From: Pasteurella sp030783905
GTDB lineage: Bacteria; Pseudomonadota; Gammaproteobacteria; Enterobacterales; Pasteurellaceae
Direction of reading: 5' to 3'
DNA length: 64,000 nt
NCBI GenBank assembly: GCA_051122655.1
Contig: CP182107.1
Span: 1,240,001-1,304,000, forward strand
The translations under genes were made by a program, and so were the position numbers. The notes under the pieces were generated by a model that worked only from the letters and a program-made list of their open reading frames with translations, made no database searches and was not told the DNA's origin. Positions 51,074-59,449 of the stretch are shown piece after piece; the stretch's first letter is position 1; each line of letters opens with the position of its first letter.

Positions 51074-52458
51074 TCTTCTCCTAATACACGCTGTACTTCA
51101 TTTTCATCCGTGATACCTAAATCGACTTTTTCCTTCGCACTTTCGTGTAAACTACGAAAATCTGTCACAAAGTGTCCCTTTTTATCTTTTTGTAAAAATT
51201 GATATATTCCAATCCTCCCTTTATATCCCTGATAACACGCGCAGTTTGTCCGTCCATCCGCACGACAATCACAACAACGACGTAATAAACGCTGCGCGAT
51301 CACCAGTAATAAACTTTGTTCAATTTCATGTAAAGGTACCCCTAATTGCTGTAAACGCGTAAGAGCCGATAGTGCATCATTGGTATGTAAGGTAGAGAGC
51401 ACCAAATGCCCTGTTTGCGCGGCACGTAATGCCATTAACGCACTTTCTTCGTCACGAATTTCGCCTAACATAATAATGTCAGGATCTTGACGTAAGAAAG
51501 TACGTAACAGGCGCTTGAAATCAAGCCCAATTTGCGTATTGACTTGCGTTTGAATAATCCCAGCCAATGTGATCTCAATGGGATCCTCTGCGGTTAAAAT
51601 GTGCTTTTCCATAGTATTTAACCAAGCCAATGCCGTATAAAGCGAAATGCTTTTTCCACTGCCTGTTGGACCAGTGACCAAAATTAATCCTTGTGGTTGC
51701 ATTAATGCTTGTTGGAACTGAGTTTGTTGAATCGCGGTCATCCCTAATTCGGCAAAACTAAGATGCACGGGTTTATTCTGCTGTAAGCGTAATACCGCCT
51801 TTTCACCCAAATGAGTCGGTAAAGTGGACAGTCGAAAATCTAATGTATCAGAAAATGTGGTTTGAAATTGAAAACAACCATCCTGAGGCAAGCGAGTTTC
51901 ACTAATATCGAGTTTCGCTAATAATTTCAGACGAGAAATAAGGCGAGTCGCTAATATCCCTGCAAAGGCAGGTTGTACTTGTAACACACCATCAATTCTG
52001 AAGCGGATTTGTAATGTATGTTGCTGTGGTTCAAAATGAATATCCGAAGCCTGTTGTTGCAACGCACTTTCAAAAACCTGATTAAGTAATTGAATTAAGG
52101 GTTCATCGGAAGCTGAATCTGTATCTGATTGGGGAGTTTGATAAAAAGTAGGGATGTTTTCTTCCACTTGCAACTTTTTGGGTACAAGCTGTTGCAATGC
52201 CCGCTTAAGTTCATTTGTTGATAATAAAACCGGCTCAATGTGTTTATTGGTTAAAAAAGAAAAAGCTTCACAGGCAGACAAATTTGCTAAAGAATCCACA
52301 CCAAGCCACAGCTGTTTTTCATCTTCTTGCAACGGCAAAGCAAAGTAACGTAATAAAAAACGTTGCTGTTGCTGATTTTTTTGCCATAAGTGTGAAGGGA
52401 TTTCAAAGCTTTCGCCAGTAAGTGCCAAGATTTTCAAAGGGCTATTTTCTACTATCAT
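51070..52458 (-). CDS. pilB: Type IV pilus assembly ATPase PilB
   Basis: Cytoplasmic GspE-type ATPase that powers pilin addition. From ATG 52458 (MIVENSPLKIL) it is 462 aa; the ATG sits within the ptfA stop as TAATG, and a longer frame back to 52503 is inside ptfA. Walker A GPTGSGKS, the Asp box (LTAEDPIEITLAGIIQTQVN), Walker B DPDIIMLGEIRDEES and a C-terminal cysteine cluster (CCDCRADGRTNCACYQGYKG) for zinc are visible. It is somewhat shorter than PilB of Pseudomonas, like HofB/PilB of Haemophilus. Confidence 0.93.
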   Translation of the reverse strand: MIVENSPLKILALTGESFEIPSHLWQKNQQQQRFLLRYFALPLQEDEKQLWLGVDSLANLSACEAFSFLTNKHIEPVLLSTNELKRALQQLVPKKLQVEENIPTFYQTPQSDTDSASDEPLIQLLNQVFESALQQQASDIHFEPQQHTLQIRFRIDGVLQVQPAFAGILATRLISRLKLLAKLDISETRLPQDGCFQFQTTFSDTLDFRLSTLPTHLGEKAVLRLQQNKPVHLSFAELGMTAIQQTQFQQALMQPQGLILVTGPTGSGKSISLYTALAWLNTMEKHILTAEDPIEITLAGIIQTQVNTQIGLDFKRLLRTFLRQDPDIIMLGEIRDEESALMALRAAQTGHLVLSTLHTNDALSALTRLQQLGVPLHEIEQSLLLVIAQRLLRRCCDCRADGRTNCACYQGYKGRIGIYQFLQKDKKGHFVTDFRSLHESAKEKVDLGITDENEVQRVLGEE

Positions 52459-52892
52459 TATGAACAAAATCCTGCAGGAAAAATATCGGATTGCGCACCA
52501 CAATTAACTGCCCAAGACACGCCTTGAGTGGCGTTACCACTCGCTGTCAGTGTATAGCTAATACCTTCCAAACTCCCTTGTCCAGTAACAGTAATCACGC
52601 CAGCTTTAACAGTAATGCCTTTTAAATACTTTTTACTTGCTATTGCATCTGCACGAATACCATGGCTCCCTGCATTACAATGTGTTGTAGTGTTTGTATT
52701 ATAGATACAAAGCTCTACCTCAGCCCGATAAGGAACAGCAGCTTGCAATAATTCAGAGATTGCCGCTTTTTTTGTATAATTTTGATAAGATGGCACTGCA
52801 ATGGTCGCTAAAATCGCAATGATGGCAATCACAATCATTAATTCAATCAGGGTAAACCCTTTTTTAATCGAAAAGAAAATGGCTTTTTTCAT
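52458..52892 (-). CDS. ptfA: Type IV fimbrial subunit PtfA (PilA)
   Basis: Major type IV pilin, used for adhesion and, in this family, for DNA uptake. From ATG 52892 it is 144 aa; AGGAGG lies eight bases upstream, deciding against the GTG two codons before. The prepilin motif is KKG then FTLIELMIVIAIIAILATIA: cleavage after Gly, Phe1 methylated, Glu5 present. Two cysteine pairs (CIYNTNTTTHC and NCGAQSDIFPAGFC) should form loops; the C-terminal pair is the D-region of pilins. First gene of ptfA-pilB-pilC-pilD. Confidence 0.93.
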   Translation of the reverse strand: MKKAIFFSIKKGFTLIELMIVIAIIAILATIAVPSYQNYTKKAAISELLQAAVPYRAEVELCIYNTNTTTHCNAGSHGIRADAIASKKYLKGITVKAGVITVTGQGSLEGISYTLTASGNATQGVSWAVNCGAQSDIFPAGFCS

Positions 52893-53019
52893 ATTCACAT
52901 CCTCCTAACACACGCATGAAAACACACTAAAATGCTAAGTGTCACAACTCGCTGACGGGCATTTTTAGTCAACGCAGTATGTGATAAAAAAGTTTACCTA
53001 GAGAAAAAACACACATGAC

Positions 53020-53041
53020 TTTTTCGATCTTTATCGTAAAA
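53020..53041. promoter_or_regulatory. CRP-S (Sxy-dependent competence) site
   Basis: The 22 bases TTTTTCGATC TTTATCGTAAAA match the CRP-S pattern TTTTGCGATC-NN-GATCGCAAAA at all but about three defined positions. CRP-S sites differ from normal CRP sites by C and G in the core and need Sxy/TfoX. The site lies about 130 bases upstream of ptfA (minus) and 11 bases before the ampD ATG. In H. influenzae the same pilABCD operon is in the competence regulon. Match seen; function inferred. Confidence 0.72.
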
Positions 53042-53051
53042 CAGAGTACTT

Positions 53052-53612
53052 ATGACAGAAAAAACACAAGCTATTCAACAAGGCTGGCTAACGGATGCAA
53101 GAAGATTGCCTTCACCACACTATGATAAACGGCCAAACCGTCAAGATATCTCATTACTCATTATTCACTATATTAGCCTTCCTCCTGAGGAATTTGGTGG
53201 GCACTATATTGATGATTTCTTTCAGGGAAAATTAAATCCAGCGCAACATCCTTATTTTGAGGAGATTGCAACATTACGTGTATCTGCACATTGTTTAATT
53301 AATCGACAGGGTGAGATTACGCAATATGTCAATTTTGATGACAGAGCTTGGCATGCAGGGGTTTCTCAATTTGAAGGCAGAGAAAAATGCAATGACTTTT
53401 CTATTGGAATTGAATTAGAAGGCAGCAATCAACAACCTTTCACCGAAGCTCAATATCACGCCTTAGTGAAACTCACCAAAACGGTGATGGCGAGCTATCC
53501 ACAGATCACGTTGCAACGGATCGTAGGCCATTGTGATGTCGCACCAGGCCGTAAAATCGACCCAGGACAATATTTTGACTGGCAAGCTTATCGACAGGCA
53601 TTACAACGCTAG
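53052..53612 (+). CDS. ampD: 1,6-anhydro-N-acetylmuramyl-L-alanine amidase AmpD
   Basis: Cytoplasmic zinc amidase in cell-wall recycling that cuts the stem peptide from anhydro-MurNAc. It is 186 aa. Zinc ligands are in LIIHYISLPPEEFGG, SAHCLINRQGEI and VGHCDVAPGRKIDPG; DRAWHAGVSQFEGREKCND is typical. It is divergent from ptfA, as in H. influenzae. No ampE follows; the next 590 bases hold no gene. Confidence 0.95.
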   Translation: MTEKTQAIQQGWLTDARRLPSPHYDKRPNRQDISLLIIHYISLPPEEFGGHYIDDFFQGKLNPAQHPYFEEIATLRVSAHCLINRQGEITQYVNFDDRAWHAGVSQFEGREKCNDFSIGIELEGSNQQPFTEAQYHALVKLTKTVMASYPQITLQRIVGHCDVAPGRKIDPGQYFDWQAYRQALQR

Positions 53613-54202
53613 CGGTGAAAAAACAACCACCAAAGACAATCAACCCATTAGTGCTAATAAAAAAACAACAAAAAAAGCTATCCCTTTGATTTATAAAATA
53701 ATAAATAGCCATTACACAGTACATTAATTAACCAAAATGAGTTACTAAAATGAATTCATCTATTCAACCACAATTTTATCCACAGAAAACGTGAATAACT
53801 TATTTTTCTGACCAATACCCCCATGCACGTTAGTAAAATAAAAGAAAATGCCTATTTTTACGCCTCTATTGTGTGAAAAGGAATCATCAAGAACAAACAA
53901 CCCTGTCTTTCTCTGTGTAAAAATAAAAGCAATCTGCAAAAGACCATAACATGCTGATTTAATTAATTTATTTAATTAAAAATAATCGTTAACGGTTGTT
54001 TATTTAACAGTTATAAACAACGTTATCCACATTTTATTGCTGTCAGTCCATCCTTTATTTAAGTGAGTAGAAGCAAACTTTTTGCCAAAAAGTGCCATAA
54101 ACCTGAGACTTAATTGGATTATCAGTTGAGAAAATCGTGATTATATGAAACAATCGACGGATTATTTTATAATGAATTCAATAGATAGATTAAGGTGAGC
54201 TA
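53613..54202. other. Gene-free AT-rich spacer with DnaA-box cluster
   Basis: No convincing gene is seen. Perfect DnaA boxes TTATCCACA lie at 53776-53784 and 54023-54031; one-mismatch boxes are TTATAAACA at 54011-54019 and, on minus, TTATTCACG at 53790-53798. Between them is a very AT-rich run (about 53953-53990: ATTTAATTAATTTATTTAAT). There is no GATC until the rppH start, which argues against an E. coli-like oriC. It also holds the rppH promoter region. Confidence 0.6.
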
Positions 54203-54799
54203 GTGATCGATTTCGATGGCTACCGCCCGAATGTAGGTATTGTCATTTGCAATAGCAAAGGGCAAGTACTTTGGGCTAAAAGATATGGACAAAATTCTTG
54301 GCAATTCCCTCAAGGCGGCATTAATGATAATGAAAGTGCCGAACAAGCTATGTATCGGGAATTGTTTGAAGAAGTCGGTTTATCACCTAAAGATGTAAAA
54401 ATATTATACATTTCAAAACACTGGTTACGTTATAAATTACCAAAACGATTACTGCGTTATGACAGCAAACCCATGTGTATTGGTCAAAAACAACGTTGGT
54501 TTTTATTGCAACTTATTTCTGATGAAAAAAATATCAATATGCAATCCAGTAAATCACCTGAATTTGATGGTTGGCGTTGGGTCAGCTTTTGGTATCCCGT
54601 GCGTCAAGTCGTGTCTTTTAAAAAAGAAGTCTATCGTAAAGCCATGAAAGAATTCGCGTCAGTATTGTTTGATGCGACAAAAGACCATCTTTTATTGAGC
54701 AAAAGCAGTGAAAGTGATGTACAGCCACCTCACACAACAAAAAAATCCGCATTTTTAACCAAGCACTCAAAAAAACACTATTATAAATCAAGGGGTTGA
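54203..54799 (+). CDS. rppH: RNA pyrophosphohydrolase RppH
   Basis: Nudix enzyme that removes pyrophosphate from the 5' end of transcripts and so starts RNA decay. It is 198 aa from a GTG start (MIDFDGYRPNVGIVICN, the family start) after AAGGTGAG. The Nudix box GGINDNESAEQAMYRELFEEVGL is complete (shown here as its core EQAMYRELFEEVG), and QKQRWFLLQL and EFDGWRWVSFWYPVRQVV follow. The C-terminal tail is longer and more Ser/Lys-rich than in E. coli. Confidence 0.95.
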   Translation: MIDFDGYRPNVGIVICNSKGQVLWAKRYGQNSWQFPQGGINDNESAEQAMYRELFEEVGLSPKDVKILYISKHWLRYKLPKRLLRYDSKPMCIGQKQRWFLLQLISDEKNINMQSSKSPEFDGWRWVSFWYPVRQVVSFKKEVYRKAMKEFASVLFDATKDHLLLSKSSESDVQPPHTTKKSAFLTKHSKKHYYKSRG

Positions 54800-54801
54800 G
54801 T

Positions 54802-55596
54802 ATGTTCACCTTTTTTCTTATCTGCCTAGCAGTTGGTGCATTTGCTGGCTTTTTAGCTGGTCTTTTTGGGATCGGGGGCGGTTTAGTGATTGTACCGGTG
54901 CTCGTCTATTTAATGCCTAAATATGTTGGCATACCCGATACGATGGTAATGGCGTGTGCACTCGGTACTTCTTTTGCCACCATTGTGCTTACCGGTTTTT
55001 CCTCTGCGCAACGTCATCATAAACTCGGTAATATTGTTTGGCATGTCGTCAAAGTATTAGCACCAGTTATCATGATCACAACGTTTATTTCAGGTTTCTT
55101 TATCAGTTACTTACCCAAAGATATTTCAGCAAAACTTTTTGCCTGCTTAGTGATTTATCTCGCCATCAAGATGTTTCTTTCCATTAAACCGAAAATCATG
55201 ACGAAACCTTTGACTAAAACCGCCACCGTCATTGCGGGTATTCTGATTGGTATGGCATCCAGTGCAGCGGGCATTGGTGGCGGTGGCTTTATTGTGCCAT
55301 TCCTCAATTCAAGAGGCATTGATATGAGAAAAGCGATTGGTTCTTCCGCTGTATGTGGTAGTTTATTGGCCATTGCGGGCATGTTAAGCTTTATGATCGC
55401 GGGTTGGCAAGTAGAAGGTCTGCCTGAGTATTCAGTGGGCTATGTTTATTTACCTGCTTTGCTGGGGATTACCTTAACCTCCATTTTTACATCCAAAATT
55501 GGTGCAACAGTGACCTCGATATTACCAGTGCCGATGCTTAAAAAAGCCTTTGCGCTTATGCTACTTATCCTTGCTATTAACATGATTTTAAAATAA
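54802..55596 (+). CDS. TSUP (TauE/SafE) family permease
   Basis: A 264-aa integral membrane protein with about eight hydrophobic helices and the two family repeats GLFGIGGGLVIVPVLVYLMP and SSAAGIGGGGFIVPFLNSRG. Members export or import sulfite, sulfonates or similar anions; the substrate here is unknown. ATG 54802 follows AGGGG by about seven bases; an in-frame TTG six bases upstream is less likely. It nearly touches rppH (stop at 54797-54799) and lgt follows after nine bases. Confidence 0.86.
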   Translation: MFTFFLICLAVGAFAGFLAGLFGIGGGLVIVPVLVYLMPKYVGIPDTMVMACALGTSFATIVLTGFSSAQRHHKLGNIVWHVVKVLAPVIMITTFISGFFISYLPKDISAKLFACLVIYLAIKMFLSIKPKIMTKPLTKTATVIAGILIGMASSAAGIGGGGFIVPFLNSRGIDMRKAIGSSAVCGSLLAIAGMLSFMIAGWQVEGLPEYSVGYVYLPALLGITLTSIFTSKIGATVTSILPVPMLKKAFALMLLILAINMILK

Positions 55597-55605
55597 AGGA
55601 ATCTT

Positions 55606-56409
55606 ATGCAATCCAATTATTTTTCATTTCCACAATTTGATCCTGTCATTTTTGAATTCGGTCCTATCGGTTTGCGTTGGTATGGCTTAATGTATCTTAT
55701 CGGTTTCGTCTTCGCTCGCTGGCTTGCCGTCAAACGAGCTAACCAAACAGGCAGTGGCTGGACCACTGACCAAGTCGATAGTCTCTTATTCAATGGCTTT
55801 ATGGGCGTCTTTTTAGGTGGACGGATTGGTTATGTGTTGTTCTATCAATTCGAGTATTTTTTACAAGATCCCGCTTATTTATTCCGTGTTTGGGAAGGTG
55901 GGATGTCTTTCCATGGTGGCTTAATTGGCGTAATTTTAGCGATGTTGCTTACAGCTAAACACCAAAAAAGAGGCTTTTGGCAGACAGCTGATTTTGTTGC
56001 CCCCTTGATTCCATTTGGCCTAGGCATGGGACGGATTGGTAACTTTATCAATGACGAACTTTGGGGACGTGTTACTGATGTACCATGGGCTGTGTTGTTC
56101 CCATCAGGTGGCTATTTGCCTCGCCACCCATCACAGTTATATGAAGCGGTACTAGAAGGCATTGTATTATTCTTTATTCTTAACTGGTATATCAAAAAAC
56201 CTCGTCCAACTGGCGCAACCGCTGGGTTATTCCTACTAGGTTATGGTATTTTCCGTTTTATCGTCGAGTTTTTCCGTGAACCAGATGCACAATTAGGTTT
56301 ATATTTTGGTCAACACATTTCTATGGGGCAAATTCTTTCCACACCAATGATTCTACTTGGTGCGGTGATCATGTTAGTGGCCTATCAAAGTGCGGTAAAA
56401 AAAGGGTAA
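55606..56409 (+). CDS. lgt: Prolipoprotein diacylglyceryl transferase Lgt
   Basis: Inner-membrane enzyme that attaches diacylglycerol to the lipobox cysteine, first step of lipoprotein maturation. It is 267 aa with seven membrane helices. Key stretches: GLRWYGLMYLIGF, GGRIGYVLFY, WEGGMSFHGGLIGV, the signature GRIGNFINDELWGR and HPSQLYEAVLEG. Five bases separate it from thyA. USS at the 3' end (56391-56400). Confidence 0.96.
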   Translation: MQSNYFSFPQFDPVIFEFGPIGLRWYGLMYLIGFVFARWLAVKRANQTGSGWTTDQVDSLLFNGFMGVFLGGRIGYVLFYQFEYFLQDPAYLFRVWEGGMSFHGGLIGVILAMLLTAKHQKRGFWQTADFVAPLIPFGLGMGRIGNFINDELWGRVTDVPWAVLFPSGGYLPRHPSQLYEAVLEGIVLFFILNWYIKKPRPTGATAGLFLLGYGIFRFIVEFFREPDAQLGLYFGQHISMGQILSTPMILLGAVIMLVAYQSAVKKG

Positions 56410-56414
56410 ATTTT

Positions 56415-57266
56415 ATGAAACAATATTTAGAACTGTGCCAACGTATTGTTGACGAAGGGGTTTGGGTTGAAAATGAACGGACTGGAAAACGTTGTCTGAC
56501 CGTGATTGATGCGGATCTCAGTTACGATGTAGCCAATAACCAATTTCCGCTGATCACGACACGCAAAAGCTTTTGGAAAGCTGCGATTGCAGAATTTTTA
56601 GGTTATCTCCGTGGCTATGATAATGCCGCCGATTTCCGCAAACTGGGCACTAAAACGTGGGATGCAAACGCCAATGAAAACAGTGCGTGGCTCAACAATC
56701 CACACCGCAAAGGCACTGACGATATGGGGCGTGTTTACGGTGTGCAAGGTCGTGCTTGGCGTAAACCGAATGGTGAAACAGTCGATCAATTACGTAAAAT
56801 CGTCAATAATCTCAGTAAAGGGATTGATGATCGTGGCGAGATTATCACATTCTTCAATCCCGGTGAGTTTGATCTTGGCTGTTTACGTCCTTGTATGCAC
56901 ACCCACACCTTTTCCTTACTCGGTGATACACTCTATCTGACTAGCTATCAACGTTCATGTGATGTGCCACTTGGCTTGAATTTCAACCAAATTCAAGTGT
57001 TCACCTTCCTCGCTTTAATGGCACAAATTACCGGTAAAAAACCGGGTAAAGCGTATCACAAAATTATCAATGCGCATATTTATGAAGATCAATTAGACCT
57101 CATGAAAAATGTGCAATTAAAACGTGAACCATTCCCGTTACCACAGTTAGAAATTAACCCTGATATTAAAACCTTAGAAGACTTAGAAACATGGGTAACG
57201 ATGGACGATTTTAAAGTCATTGGTTATCAATGCCATGATGCCATAAGATATCCTTTCTCCGTCTAA
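56415..57266 (+). CDS. thyA: Thymidylate synthase
   Basis: Makes dTMP from dUMP with methylene-tetrahydrofolate. It is 283 aa. The catalytic cysteine lies in LGCLRPCMHTHTFSLL, an alternative to the usual LAPCH form, followed by YQRSCDVPLGLNFNQ, the dUMP-binding signature, and KIINAHIYEDQL. This variant with the sequence RPCMHTH is longer than E. coli ThyA (264 aa). It sits between lgt and tadA, as lgt-thyA does in E. coli. Confidence 0.94.
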   Translation: MKQYLELCQRIVDEGVWVENERTGKRCLTVIDADLSYDVANNQFPLITTRKSFWKAAIAEFLGYLRGYDNAADFRKLGTKTWDANANENSAWLNNPHRKGTDDMGRVYGVQGRAWRKPNGETVDQLRKIVNNLSKGIDDRGEIITFFNPGEFDLGCLRPCMHTHTFSLLGDTLYLTSYQRSCDVPLGLNFNQIQVFTFLALMAQITGKKPGKAYHKIINAHIYEDQLDLMKNVQLKREPFPLPQLEINPDIKTLEDLETWVTMDDFKVIGYQCHDAIRYPFSV

Positions 57267-57280
57267 GAGGTGACCTCAAC

Positions 57281-57796
57281 GTGCGATCTGACATGGATGA
57301 AAAATGGATGCGTCATGCATTACGCTTGGCTGACAAGGCCGAACAATTAGGTGAAATTCCCGTTGGTGCTGTGTTAGTCGATGAACAGGGTAATATTGTA
57401 GGTGAGGGTTGGAATTTATCGATCAGTGAATCCGATCCCACCGCACATGCCGAAATTGTTGCATTACGTCAAGGCGGACAAACCTTACAAAATTACCGCC
57501 TACTCAACACCACCTTGTATGTTACCCTCGAGCCTTGCACCATGTGTGCCGGTGCGATTTTACACAGCCGCATTAAACGTCTGGTGTTTGGTGCTGCCGA
57601 TTATAAAACGGGTGCCGTAGGTTCACGTTTTCATTTTTTTGATGACTACAAAATGAATCATGCGATAGAAATTACCGCTGGCGTGTTGCAAGAAGAATGC
57701 AGCCAAAAAATAAGCGCCTTTTTTCAAAAACGCCGAGCACAGCAAAAAATCGCTAAACAAAAAGACCTGCTTAAAAATCAGGTAACGGTTGAGTAA
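57281..57796 (+). CDS. tadA: tRNA(adenine-34) deaminase TadA
   Basis: Zinc enzyme converting A34 to inosine in tRNA-Arg(ACG). It is 171 aa from GTG 57281 after GAGGTGA (an ATG four codons on is possible). Zinc and catalytic residues are HAEIVAL and PCTMCAGAI, with GEIPVGAVLVD and RIKRLVFGAADYKTGAVGS. The lysine-rich C-terminal tail is typical of Pasteurellaceae. Last gene of the rppH-tadA run. Confidence 0.95.
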   Translation: MRSDMDEKWMRHALRLADKAEQLGEIPVGAVLVDEQGNIVGEGWNLSISESDPTAHAEIVALRQGGQTLQNYRLLNTTLYVTLEPCTMCAGAILHSRIKRLVFGAADYKTGAVGSRFHFFDDYKMNHAIEITAGVLQEECSQKISAFFQKRRAQQKIAKQKDLLKNQVTVE

Positions 57797-57956
57797 CAAA
57801 AAATCAGAATAGATGGTTTGCGATCACCCGTTTCTCATTAATCTTATTTATTCAACGTCCCTCCAAAACTTTTTTAAAACTCACCGCACTTCTCGCTAAG
57901 AAAATACGTGATTTACTGACCAAGTAGAGTCTGTTCGTTTCGGGTTATACCAAGAA

Positions 57957-57984
57957 AAGAAAGAAGGCAGACTTAACGTCTGCC
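57957..57984 (-). terminator. Terminator of the cit cluster
   Basis: GGCAGAC/GTCTGCC 7-bp stem with 5-base loop, then TTCTTTCTTTT on minus, 20 bases after the citT stop. Confidence 0.75.
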
Positions 57985-58003
57985 CCCTACATACCCAGAT
58001 AGT

Positions 58004-59443
58004 TTATAACCATGTCATGTTAAGCAGGAACTTCCACCATAACATACCTAGTGTGGAATGGATCAGTAAACTGCCGAAAGCAACCACTGCCCCCGCAATC
58101 CACCAAGATTTAATGTCGTTATAACCCGCACCAAAGGTGATTGGACCTGGCCCTCCACCGTAATGAGTAACGGAACCACCATACGAATTGGTAAATAACA
58201 ATCCCAACGCTAATAACTCAATGGGGGCGCCTGCCACTTTTCCGACGGTGGCAAATACCGGTACCATTGCCGCCACATAAGCCCCACCAGAAGCAAACAA
58301 ATAACGCACGGCAATACTTAAGGTTAGAACAATCAGTAACGCCACATTACCATGATCACCAAACTGTAAATTTTGGCTCATGGTGGTAGCTAACCAAGTG
58401 AAAAATCCTGCCTTAGTTAAAATCGTGGACATGCCAATAATCCCACCGTACCAAATTAACGTATTCCAACCCGCTTTGTTTTTTAAAATATCATCCCATG
58501 ACACAATGTTAAGGAAGATACACAATACCATCACCGTTAAGGCAATAGTCGTGGAATTAACATGTAAGAAACCAGCAAAAATCCACGCAAAGAGTGCTAA
58601 AACAAAAAGGACAGCTAAGGCTTTTTCACGGAAACGCATTGGTCCTAACTCAGCTAGACCTTGACGAGCAATACCTTTGTTATCCACTTTTTTCATTTCC
58701 GGTGGGGCAATCAAATAGCACACAAAAGGAATTAAAAATAAGCAAAGTAACCCGGGAACAGAAGCAGCAAGGAACCATTGAACCCAATTTAATTCAAAAC
58801 CTAAAATCGGTGCCATTAAAGATAAGGCTAAGGCATTGGGTGCCATGGCAGTCAAGAAAATGTAGCTCGTCGTTTTTACCACCATATACACGTTCATCAA
58901 TAAATAGCGACCGGCCTTTTTCGGGCTAGTTTCAGGATCAGATCCTAACGCTACAGCCACACTGTTGATGATAGGGAAAATGATGCCCCCTGCTCGTGCA
59001 GTATTGGACGGTGTGGCTGGGGCTAATAACAGATCCAAGAACATGGTGACATAGCCTAAACGTAACGTGGTGCTGCCCATCCAACCAATCATATGATAAG
59101 CAATACGTTTACCCAAACCAGTGATCACAAAAGCTGAACTGAGGGTAAACGCGGTGAAAATCAACCATGTGGTGCCCGATTGGTAACCACTTAAGGTGTG
59201 TGAGATTTTGACAAATTCACTCGCCCCTTCCGTATTACCGATAGTGATCGCGGATAAGGCGACTGCGGCTAATAGAATGACTGGCTCACTATAGGGTTTG
59301 AGTACTAATCCAACAATAGTGGCTAAGTAAATGCCAAATAAATGCCACGCCACCAACGAGAGTCCGTCTGGCGTGGGAAATAAGAAGAACATGAGCGGAA
59401 TCACCGCGAGAATGGTTAATTTGTGGGCTTTGGATAGCGCCAT
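58004..59443 (-). CDS. citT: Citrate:succinate antiporter CitT (DASS family)
   Basis: Inner-membrane exchanger that brings citrate in against succinate during citrate fermentation. It is 479 aa with about 12 helices. Family marks are ATPSNTARAGGIIFPIINSV (a substrate/sodium loop, here near residue 148), VKTTSYIFLTAMAPNALAL and the C-terminal GGSVTHYGGGPGPITFGAGY. It lies last in the cit cluster, six bases after citXG. Confidence 0.92.
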   Translation of the reverse strand: MALSKAHKLTILAVIPLMFFLFPTPDGLSLVAWHLFGIYLATIVGLVLKPYSEPVILLAAVALSAITIGNTEGASEFVKISHTLSGYQSGTTWLIFTAFTLSSAFVITGLGKRIAYHMIGWMGSTTLRLGYVTMFLDLLLAPATPSNTARAGGIIFPIINSVAVALGSDPETSPKKAGRYLLMNVYMVVKTTSYIFLTAMAPNALALSLMAPILGFELNWVQWFLAASVPGLLCLFLIPFVCYLIAPPEMKKVDNKGIARQGLAELGPMRFREKALAVLFVLALFAWIFAGFLHVNSTTIALTVMVLCIFLNIVSWDDILKNKAGWNTLIWYGGIIGMSTILTKAGFFTWLATTMSQNLQFGDHGNVALLIVLTLSIAVRYLFASGGAYVAAMVPVFATVGKVAGAPIELLALGLLFTNSYGGSVTHYGGGPGPITFGAGYNDIKSWWIAGAVVAFGSLLIHSTLGMLWWKFLLNMTWL

Positions 59444-59449
59444 GTTTTA

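Noticed and set aside
53613..54202. Chromosomal origin (oriC)
   Set aside because: DnaA boxes and an AT-rich run are present, but GATC sites are lacking and the neighbours (ampD, rppH) are not the usual mnmG/mioC. Kept only as a DnaA-box cluster.
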